From Tenacibaculum sp. SZ-18 (lineage in GTDB: Bacteria > Bacteroidota > Bacteroidia > Flavobacteriales > Flavobacteriaceae), in assembly GCF_002813915.1 (NCBI RefSeq), contig NZ_CP019335.1, forward strand, positions 3,579,777 through 3,643,776: a stretch of DNA of 64,000 nt, in the 5' to 3' direction. Every line of letters starts with the position of its first letter. Positions within the stretch are counted from its first letter, which is position 1. The position numbers and the translations under genes were made by a program. The notes under the pieces were generated by a model that saw nothing but the letters and a program-made list of their open reading frames with translations, did no database searches and was not told the DNA's origin. Shown one piece after another: positions 36,065-42,574 of this stretch.

Positions 36065-37086
36065 TATAAATTAGTAATACTTAAGGTTGTTGTATAGATC
36101 TCTTTTCCAGAACTCGTAGTAAAATTGTAATTATTCGTATACAAAATCTCTAATTGCTTTTTTACATTCTCTAAACCAACTCCAGAAAAATGATCATCTT
36201 CTTTTGTCATCGGCAAATAATTATTCTCTATGGTGAACAATAGTTGATTTTCTTGTGTTGACAAATTCATTTCAATGTATGGGTTTTCAACACCACTTTT
36301 TAATCCATGTTTAAAAGCATTTTCTATAAGTGGTAATAAAATCATTGGATATATATTCATCTCCTTTTCAATTTTACAATTGAATTCGATTCGGGCATCA
36401 GAAATATTACGTTTCTTCTCAAAATCTATATAACTTTTTATTAACTCAACTTCTTTTTGAATAGAAATCTTTTTATCTGTAGCTTCATAAATCACATAAC
36501 GCAAAATATCAGATAAATTTAAAATTGCTGTTGTTGTTTCTTCTTTTTTATTAATGGACAAAGAGTATAAAACATTTAATGCATTAAATAAAAAATGCGG
36601 ATTAATCTGATTTTTTAAAGCGGTTAACTCCAATTGTAACATTGTTTTTTGTTTCTGATTCAAATACAACCAGTCTTCTAGAAGTTTCGCTGAAACAGTA
36701 AACAAAATCACTCCTGAAAAAATGAATAGCGATGTAATTTCATCCACATATGAAACAAAGTAATACTCTGGAAATAACGAATCAATAAGCTTATTATGAA
36801 ACAAAAAATTTATACCATAAAAAAAAGATATATTAGAAATTAATAAAATTATGAAAAGCAAATTCTTACCATCTTTTAAATATCTAGGCATTAAATAATA
36901 AATTGTTAAAATAACAGGAAGAACTAGAGTTAGCAAATAACTAATTGTGTAAATAAGATCTATTTGCTGTATTGGTAACTCTGAAAAAGCAAACAATAAA
37001 ACAACAAAAAGAAACAACCATAACATACTATTAAATAGTATTCCGTTGTGATTGTTTCTATTAAAACTCTTTGAAATCAAATTCAT
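36064..37086 (-). CDS. LytS/YehU-like sensor histidine kinase
   Basis: 340 residues: four or so membrane helices in the first 135 residues without a large extracellular domain, then the His_kinase domain with the phosphorylated His164 in LKNQINPHFLFNALNVLYSL, and a GHKL ATPase domain (LLPLIENAFKHGLKSG, FSGVGLENVKKQL). The stimulus would be sensed in or near the membrane. It is coupled by one-base overlaps to the LytTR gene downstream and to the lipoprotein gene upstream. Confidence 0.92.
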   Translation of the reverse strand: MNLISKSFNRNNHNGILFNSMLWLFLFVVLLFAFSELPIQQIDLIYTISYLLTLVLPVILTIYYLMPRYLKDGKNLLFIILLISNISFFYGINFLFHNKLIDSLFPEYYFVSYVDEITSLFIFSGVILFTVSAKLLEDWLYLNQKQKTMLQLELTALKNQINPHFLFNALNVLYSLSINKKEETTTAILNLSDILRYVIYEATDKKISIQKEVELIKSYIDFEKKRNISDARIEFNCKIEKEMNIYPMILLPLIENAFKHGLKSGVENPYIEMNLSTQENQLLFTIENNYLPMTKEDDHFSGVGLENVKKQLEILYTNNYNFTTSSGKEIYTTTLSITNL

Positions 37087-37736
37087 TAACTCTTTTTTAA
37101 TGTAAACTTAGTTTCTGTTTCCCATTTTTTAGCTACGTCAGAAGCCATATATTTTTTTAAGAACTGAAGCAACTCCTTTGAGCTGGCAGTTAACAAAATA
37201 TCCTCTTTCATAATACCAATCTTCTCGTGTTTAATTTTAATTTTACGCTCATCGAATAACTTTTTCAGACGTTTTTCATCAAACCATTTGATACTGATTT
37301 TTTCTGAATTTAATACATCAAGCTTTACTAATGAATGTGCATATACATTATGAATTTGTAATAAAGAGTTCACTCCTCTTCCATCATTACTATAAGGGAT
37401 AAAATCTAAAAAATACTGATTGTTTATTTTAAACGGTGTTGCTATGAAATGAGATGTCTTTGTGTTATCGGAATATTCAACCAAGTAGGAGTTTTTATAG
37501 GTTTCAAAAAACGTTTTGTCCTTAATAGATAGCTGTCCTCCTTTCTTTTTCAATCGCTTATATTCTTCTTTAGTTGGAACTATTTTCCAACTATCATTAT
37601 TATTGTCTTTCCATTCGCCCGCAAAGTCCTCTGAAAACTGTATAACATCTTCGGTATAAAATGGATTTAAGGATTTAACAATACACGATTGAAATAGTAA
37701 TAAACCAAAAAATAAAATTAAGTATTTTGTTTTCAT
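37086..37736 (-). CDS. Putative lipoprotein, first gene of the LytS/LytTR operon
   Basis: 216 residues from MKTKYLILFFGLLLFQSCIV, a typical lipoprotein signal with the lipid-modified Cys at about 18. The rest is soluble and beta-rich (FAGEWKDNNNDSWKIVPT, FLDFIPYSNDGRG). No family recognised. A longer reading from 37793 adds 19 residues ahead of the signal and is unlikely. One-base overlap with the kinase gene; it could be a sensory partner of that kinase or a target of the pathway. Confidence 0.75.
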   Translation of the reverse strand: MKTKYLILFFGLLLFQSCIVKSLNPFYTEDVIQFSEDFAGEWKDNNNDSWKIVPTKEEYKRLKKKGGQLSIKDKTFFETYKNSYLVEYSDNTKTSHFIATPFKINNQYFLDFIPYSNDGRGVNSLLQIHNVYAHSLVKLDVLNSEKISIKWFDEKRLKKLFDERKIKIKHEKIGIMKEDILLTASSKELLQFLKKYMASDVAKKWETETKFTLKKS

Positions 37737-37863
37737 AATGCTCAAATTTAAAAATTTACACCTCAAAAGAACATTGGAATAACAACACAACAAACTTTTT
37801 TAGATGAACACAGTAAAATTCTCGGTAAGCACTACTAAGGTCCTTTCGCAAAAAACGAACTCC

Positions 37864-37948
37864 ATAAAAAAACCTTCTAGAAAAAAATTTCTAGAAGGCC
37901 ATATAATCCCCTAAAATGTTTTCACCCTTTTGTTTCCGCGGATGATCA
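37864..37948 (-). ncRNA. Short terminated transcript S3 (small RNA or decayed peptide gene)
   Basis: A unit of about 85 nt bounded by a TATATTTG -7 box (37955-37962) and the hairpin CCTTCTAG / CTAGAAGG (873-898) with T run. It includes TTTAGGGGATTATATGG, like the leader of the peptide genes, but the only frame after the ATG is three codons. No intact peptide. Confidence 0.55.
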
Positions 37949-37954
37949 CTGATA

Positions 37955-38021
37955 CAAATATATTACAGGGTCATATTTTACTAAAGGGGATTTCCGCAAT
38001 TTAAAATGTGGATTTATGCAA
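37955..38021 (-). promoter_or_regulatory. Activated promoter of unit S3
   Basis: -7 box TATATTTG; tandem repeats with cores at 37994 and 38016 (second degenerate), 22 bp apart, 32 bp from the -7 box, as in the peptide promoters. Confidence 0.7.
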
Positions 38022-38036
38022 AACCTTAAAAATCAA

Positions 38037-38135
38037 GCAAAAAAAGAACCTTCTAAACAAAAGTTTAAAAGGTTCATGTTAAATTAATCTCTGTTGAAGT
38101 AATTCGTTCCCCCTAAAATTGAATTACTCGGTTGA
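38037..38135 (-). ncRNA. Short terminated transcript S2
   Basis: About 99 nt from the box TATATTTA (38142-38149) to the hairpin GAACCTT / AAGGTTC (38046-38075). It carries TTTAGGGGGAACG, where ACG stands in the place of the peptide genes' ATG. No peptide-family tail is visible. Confidence 0.55.
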
Positions 38136-38141
38136 TTGCTG

Positions 38142-38209
38142 TAAATATATTTGTTTGTTCATTTTCTCTAAAAGGACTTTCCGCAGGAAAAAATGTGGGT
38201 TTCTGCAAT
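38142..38209 (-). promoter_or_regulatory. Activated promoter of unit S2
   Basis: TATATTTA as -7 box; tandem repeats with cores at 38181 and 38203, 22 bp apart, 32 bp from the box. Confidence 0.68.
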
Positions 38210-38225
38210 GCTAAAATGTATGGAT

Positions 38226-38324
38226 AAAAAAGAACCTCTTAAGTTTTTACACCTAAGAGGTCTTTTATCTTTCTTTTACTTTTTTTAGTAATTCTTCCCT
38301 AAAGAATTTGTTTATGTTATATAA
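38226..38324 (-). ncRNA. Short terminated transcript S1
   Basis: About 99 nt between TACCTTTG (38331-38338) and the hairpin ACCTCTTA / TAAGAGGT (38234-38261). It includes TTTAGGGAAGAATTACT. A 16-codon basic frame (ending LLKKVKER) lacks a normal start codon. It may be an RNA or the remains of a peptide gene. Confidence 0.55.
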
Positions 38325-38330
38325 GCACTA

Positions 38331-38398
38331 CAAAGGTATATAAGTAATTAAGTTCTATAAAAGGGATAACCGCAAAGTAAAATGTGGTTTTCCGCAAA
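38331..38398 (-). promoter_or_regulatory. Activated promoter of unit S1
   Basis: TACCTTTG -7 box; tandem repeats with CCG cores at 38370 and 38392, 22 bp apart, 32 bp from the box. The repeats end 3 bp before the response-regulator gene's stop at 38401. Confidence 0.72.
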
Positions 38399-38400
38399 AG

Positions 38401-39078
38401 CTAATCTAAAATTCCTAATTCCTTTGCTTTTAAAACCAAATCTGTATTATTATTAGCTTGAAGATCAGTTCTTAATTTAGCTAACTTATTTTCTATCGAA
38501 CGTATTTTAAGTAAACTTCCATCGTCCTTAGTAATAATTCCTTCTAGGTTACTAATTTTTGGATGTTTAGGAAGTTCTTTCAATATTTGAATTGCCACAT
38601 CATCCATTTGAATATCTATTAAAGCACGCTTTAATAATTTTTGGTGGATTTCGTGTGTGTAATAAACCTCCCCAGCTAACATTTTTTCAATAGCAAAAGT
38701 TAACTCAGCTGTATTGCATTTTCCTTTTAATAAATAAGCATTCGGATTTAAATTCTGAATAACATTAAAAACTCTGTTTGTTTCAGAATGACCTGTAATT
38801 ACTCCAACTTTAATTGGAATATCTTCTTGCTTAATGGTTTTAATTAAATTCTCTCCACTATCTATTCGTGAATTCTCATTTGCATTATCGAAACTTAAGT
38901 CGGTAAACAAAATTTGAAAAGGAGTATCAGTAAGGGCAACCTTAATTTTTGCGTACGCATCATCACAAGAATTCGTCGTTTCGATATCAAGATTATCAAT
39001 ATCTTTAATATAAGAAAGGATACCTTCTATGATTAACTGATGATCATCAGCAATTAAGATTTTAATTTTTTCAGGCAT
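38401..39078 (-). CDS. Response regulator, NarL-like receiver
   Basis: 225 residues. The receiver has IADDHQLIIEG and the acceptor Asp60 (FQILFTDLSFD), with the conserved Lys in NAYLLKGKCN. The C-terminal part (VAIQILKELPKHPKISNLEG, then RSIENKLAKLRTDLQAN and VLKAKELGI) occupies the place of the LuxR-type helix-turn-helix but its first half is poorly conserved. It overlaps the kinase gene by 8 bp, so the kinase is its partner. The second TPR kinase at 42575 has no regulator next to it and may also signal to this one. Confidence 0.88.
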   Translation of the reverse strand: MPEKIKILIADDHQLIIEGILSYIKDIDNLDIETTNSCDDAYAKIKVALTDTPFQILFTDLSFDNANENSRIDSGENLIKTIKQEDIPIKVGVITGHSETNRVFNVIQNLNPNAYLLKGKCNTAELTFAIEKMLAGEVYYTHEIHQKLLKRALIDIQMDDVAIQILKELPKHPKISNLEGIITKDDGSLLKIRSIENKLAKLRTDLQANNNTDLVLKAKELGILD

Positions 39079-40930
39079 TTAGTGGTGTTTGGATGATTAT
39101 ATGAGTTCCTTTTCCTACCTCACTTTCAATAGTTAATGTTCCGTTTAATTCCTGAACACGTTCTTGTAAGTTTAATAGTCCAATTCCCTTTTTCTGCGTA
39201 GTGGTATCGAAACCTTTACCATTGTCTACTACATCCAAAAATACAGTTTTTTTGTTTATTGAGAAACTAATCGTCATTTTAGAAGCGTCGGCATATTTTT
39301 GACAATTTTGAATACATTCTCGTAAACTTAAGTATAACATTCTTTTAATCGATTTATTCGCTTCCGACCAATCGATTTCTTTTAAGCCGTTTACCTTAAT
39401 TATAAATTGAGGAGAAAAATAATCACTTACTAAATTTAGAATTTGATCTCTAAACGGAACTTCTTCAAAACTTACACTACTTAACTGATGTGATAAATTT
39501 CGAACATTGTCTTTTACCAATTCTAACTTTTGAGCTTCCTCTACTAATTGTGATTTTTCTAATTTTCTGTGTAGCAAGCGTAAATCGCCAGCTACCTCAT
39601 CGTGTAAAGATTTTGCTATTTGTCTACGCTCTTCTTCTCTAGCCTCTACTTTTTGTAACTGTGCTAAAAACAGCAACTTCTTCCTTCTGAACCTAAAAAA
39701 CGAAATACTTGATAGTAAAAACATAATACTAATACCTGATAACAGTAAACCAATAGTAGCACGTTGCTTTTGCGCTTCTGCTTCTGCTTGTGTTTTTTCG
39801 TTTTCTACTTTAAGTTCTTCGTTTTCTTTTTCAGTTTTTTCTGTTTCGTAGCGAATCTTTGCAAACTGATTTTTTAACTGACGTTCTTGTTGAAAAAGGC
39901 TATCATTGAGTGTTATGTATTCTCTTAAATACTCCTTGGATTCCTCACCATTTGTTAAATAAGAAAGTAAATCAAGTGCTTCTAACCAACGTTTATTATT
40001 GTGTGTGCTTTTTGCATATCTTAAAGCTTCAGTAGTATGAAACTTGGCCTTACTCTTATTATTCTGATCGTTATAATAATTTGCTATATTCAAATGAGTA
40101 GTACTTAAACTCGATAAATTATTTAGTTTATTCCTAATTGTAATAACTTCATCATAACTCTGTAAAACCTTTTTTGGATCGTGATTTTTATTTAGTTTAT
40201 AACTACTAAAAGTTAAATTTTCTAAAAGTAAAGCATAATGTGAAGGGTAGTTCTTTTTTATACTATCAAAACTGAGACCTTTCTTAAAAAAATTCAGTGC
40301 CTTAAGATGTTCTCCTTGCTGTTGATATAAAAGTCCTAAATTATTTGTAATGTGTAAAATCGACCTCTTTTTCCTATTTGAATCTTTCAGGTAAGAATTT
40401 ACATTTAAAGCTTTATTATAATATTTTATTGCTTTAATATTCTGACCTAATTCTAATGATACTAAACCTAAGTTATTATATAAATTTACAATATATTCAA
40501 AAGAATTAATCGGTTCCAAATAAGTTAATGCTTCAATTGAATTCACCTCACTTCCTAAAAAATCTTTTACCTCTCTTTGTAAATTTGCTGTACTCAACAA
40601 TCTTCTTCCAACTGCTAATGAGTCATTAATTTTTTTGGAAATATTAATTGACTTTTGATAATAATAATATGCACTATCCCTAGTGTAAGTAAGTTTATTT
40701 TGTAAAGCTTTAAAATGAAAATATTTTGCTAGAAGGATTGAATCACCACCTACTAAATATAAACTATTTATTTTATTGGTGATGTTGATTAATTCTGGTA
40801 GGTTTTTGCTAAAAAAAGCCCTACGCCCAGATTGAATTATTTCATCTCTATTGAACTCTAGTAAATCCTCTTGAGCATTTAAAGAAATGAAAGTAAAAAA
40901 GACTATTATGAAAAAATATTGTCTATTCAT
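39071..40930 (-). CDS. TPR-containing sensor histidine kinase (NarX-like core) A
   Basis: 619 residues from MNRQYFFIIVFFTFISLNAQ, a signal peptide. Order: TPR repeats at about 50-340 (LNSFEYIVNLYNNLGLVSLELG style units such as LGLVSLELGQNIKAIKYYNK), a coiled coil (KTEKENEELKVENEKTQAEA), one membrane helix (IGLLLSGISIMFLLSSIS), HisKA_3 with the His in RRQIAKSLHDEVAGDLRLLH, and an ATPase domain (VDNGKGFDTTTQKKGIGLL). TPRs face the periplasm. It sits between the glycine-rich peptide gene and its response regulator. Confidence 0.92.
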   Translation of the reverse strand: MNRQYFFIIVFFTFISLNAQEDLLEFNRDEIIQSGRRAFFSKNLPELINITNKINSLYLVGGDSILLAKYFHFKALQNKLTYTRDSAYYYYQKSINISKKINDSLAVGRRLLSTANLQREVKDFLGSEVNSIEALTYLEPINSFEYIVNLYNNLGLVSLELGQNIKAIKYYNKALNVNSYLKDSNRKKRSILHITNNLGLLYQQQGEHLKALNFFKKGLSFDSIKKNYPSHYALLLENLTFSSYKLNKNHDPKKVLQSYDEVITIRNKLNNLSSLSTTHLNIANYYNDQNNKSKAKFHTTEALRYAKSTHNNKRWLEALDLLSYLTNGEESKEYLREYITLNDSLFQQERQLKNQFAKIRYETEKTEKENEELKVENEKTQAEAEAQKQRATIGLLLSGISIMFLLSSISFFRFRRKKLLFLAQLQKVEAREEERRQIAKSLHDEVAGDLRLLHRKLEKSQLVEEAQKLELVKDNVRNLSHQLSSVSFEEVPFRDQILNLVSDYFSPQFIIKVNGLKEIDWSEANKSIKRMLYLSLRECIQNCQKYADASKMTISFSINKKTVFLDVVDNGKGFDTTTQKKGIGLLNLQERVQELNGTLTIESEVGKGTHIIIQTPLNA

Positions 40931-40935
40931 AAAAA

Positions 40936-40972
40936 ACAAAACCATTATTCCTCAAAAATAATGGTTTTATAT
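40936..40972 (-). terminator. Terminator/attenuator between peptide gene and kinase A
   Basis: Hairpin with arms AAAACCATTATT and AATAATGGTTTT; followed on the minus strand by a T-rich run reaching the kinase start codon. It would end most transcripts after the small peptide and let a fraction through into the kinase gene. Confidence 0.8.
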
Positions 40973-40999
40973 TATCAAATTAAACGTTTGATTCAACTT

Positions 41000-41125
41000 T
41001 TAAGTTCTATCTCCCCCGTCATTTCCTCCATCTCCACCACCACCGCCAGTCATACCACCACCGTTGTCATCTCCGCCTGGGAACTTAGCTATTTCTGTTT
41101 TTTGGATGTAAGTAATTTTTTTCAT
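41000..41125 (-). CDS. 41-residue glycine-rich peptide
   Basis: It starts MKKITYIQKTEIAKFPGG and ends with a Gly/Asp/Asn tail (16 of the last 25 residues are Gly). The front is a charged helix-like segment; the PGG after it could be a cleavage point, as in leader peptides of ribosomally made, modified peptides, but no modifying enzyme or dedicated transporter is in the window. Its place ahead of a sensor kinase/regulator pair, with a terminator between, suggests a signal or a highly expressed target of that pair. Function unknown. Confidence 0.7.
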   Translation of the reverse strand: MKKITYIQKTEIAKFPGGDDNGGGMTGGGGGDGGNDGGDRT

Positions 41126-41237
41126 AATCTGTAAAATTTTTATTGTTGTGATTGTTTATGCTAAATGAGATTTGAAATTAAACATTTTAATTTAATATCG
41201 CAATATTTACTACTGTTAAAGGAAATTTTAAACATTT

Positions 41238-41253
41238 TTTAGCATTTGCTAAA
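41238..41253. promoter_or_regulatory. Palindromic operator candidate upstream of the glycine-rich peptide
   Basis: A perfect 16-bp palindrome TTTAGCATTTGCTAAA, 113 bp ahead of the start codon. A further TTTAGCA half-site, read on the minus strand, occurs near 41157-41163. The dyad form suits a NarL-type dimer such as the response regulator encoded downstream. That link is inference. Confidence 0.5.
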
Positions 41254-41337
41254 CCACTTTCAACAAAATTCCTTTCATTTTGATGGTAAATGTGAGGTTT
41301 TGAGATTAGTGTTATCTTTAAAGTTATTCAACAAAAA

Positions 41338-42016
41338 GATTACTTCGTCTTGTTACCAAACTTAATTCGGTACAAGCCTCGTAATGACGTAACAATTCGT
41401 CATTGCGAATGAAACTTAGTGAAGTGAAGCAATCTGTATATCCATAATGAGAGATTACTTCGTCATTCTTCCTCGTAATGACGTAACAATTCGTCATTGC
41501 GAATGAAACATAGTGGATGAAGCAATCATATATAAAAAACTAAATCAATATTATTCAACCAACAGATTTACTTCATCTTGTTACCAAACTTAATTTGGTA
41601 CAAACCTCGTAATGACATAATGAAACGTCATTGCGAACTGAACACAGTGAAGTGAAGCAATCATTATATATAAAACTAAATCAATATTATTCAACGAACA
41701 GATTACTTCGTCATTCTTCCTGGTAATGACGTAACAATTCGTCATTGCGAACGAAACATAGTGAAGTGAAGCAATCTTTATATCCAAAACGAGAGATTAC
41801 TTCGTCGATACCTCCTCGTAATGACGTAACAATTCGTCATTGCGAACGAAACATAGTGAAGTAAAGCAATCTGTATATCCATAACGAGAGATTACTTCGT
41901 CGATACCTCCTCGTAATGACGTATCAATTCGTCATTGCGAACGAAACATAGTGAAGTGAAGCAATCTGTATATCCATAACGAGAGATTACTTCGTCATTC
42001 TTCCTCGTAATGACGA
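41338..42016. repeat. Array of about 80-bp imperfect palindromes (six full units and a half)
   Basis: Units at about 41338-41434, 41453-41527, 41574-41662, 41701-41776, 41795-41871 and 41890-41966, then a left half at 41985-42016. Each unit reads GATTACTTCGTC...CGTAATGACG, a short loop, then CGTCATTGCGAA...GAAGCAATC, so the two halves can pair into a hairpin. Linkers (TATATCCATAACGAGA or TAAATCAATATTATTCAAC) also repeat. They are REP/MITE-like, and such CGTCATTGCGA elements occur in many bacteria. Between 41126 and 41337 only the peptide's upstream region is seen. Confidence 0.85.
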
Positions 42017-42037
42017 AAATATTATACTTTTACCTCT

Positions 42038-42337
42038 ATGAAAAAGAGCTATGTGTATTTTCTTACCAATAAAAATAATACTGTAATTTATATTGGGGTT
42101 ACCAGTGATATTGAGAAAAGAATTTTCCAGCATAAGACAAAAGTATTTAAAGGGTTTACTTTTAAATACAATTGTAATAAGTTAGTTTATCTTGAAGAAT
42201 TTGATTCAATAAATGATGCTATTGTTAGAGAAAAGCAACTAAAATCAGGAAATAGAAAAAGAAAAGAAGATTTAATAAATATAGCGAACCCTGAATGGAG
42301 TGATTTATCTACAAACTGGGTTTTTGATACGAATTAA
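42038..42337 (+). CDS. GIY-YIG nuclease-domain protein
   Basis: 99 residues, single GIY-YIG domain: YVYFLTNKNNTVIYIGVTSD gives the YVY...YIG pair, then RIFQHKT with the conserved Arg and His, and IVREKQLKSGNRKRKEDLI with the catalytic Glu and basic helix. This is the small stand-alone (YhbQ/UPF0213-like) class. It lies inside the palindrome array: a left half-unit ends 22 bp before its ATG and a complete unit begins 3 bp after its stop codon. This placement suggests it travels with, or acts on, these repeats. Confidence 0.88.
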   Translation: MKKSYVYFLTNKNNTVIYIGVTSDIEKRIFQHKTKVFKGFTFKYNCNKLVYLEEFDSINDAIVREKQLKSGNRKRKEDLINIANPEWSDLSTNWVFDTN

Positions 42338-42339
42338 AA

Positions 42340-42549
42340 GATTACTTCGTCATTCTTCCTCGTAACGACAATTCAAAACGTCATTGCGAATGAAACATAG
42401 TGAAGTGAAGTAATCATATATAAAAAACTAAATCAATATTATTCAACGAACAGATTACTTCGTCTTGTTACCAAAATAAATTTGGCACAAACCTCGTAAT
42501 GACAATTCAAAACGTCATTACGAATGAAACATAGTGAAGTGAAGCAATC
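42340..42549. repeat. Two further palindromic units after the GIY-YIG gene
   Basis: Units at about 42340-42415 and 42453-42549, the same two halves as in the array upstream of the GIY-YIG gene, separated by the AT-rich linker. The second carries the TTGTTACCAAA...TTTGG variant also found in units 1 and 3. Confidence 0.85.
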
Positions 42550-42574
42550 TATTTATCCTGAAATAAATTCAGAA

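Noticed and set aside
37800..37860. An eighth tandem site ahead of the LytS/LytTR operon (CTAAGGTCCTTTCGCAAAA)
   Set aside because: Only one half resembles the repeats; no second core lies 22 bp away and no -7 box at 32 bp, so autoregulation is not supported.
38226..38324. 16-residue basic peptide in unit S1
   Set aside because: The frame lacks ATG, GTG or TTG and would need ATA; no similarity to the peptide tail.
41338..42016. Possible CRISPR array
   Set aside because: The repeated unit is a long imperfect palindrome of about 80 bp, the linkers between units are themselves repeated and not unique spacers, and no cas genes are present.
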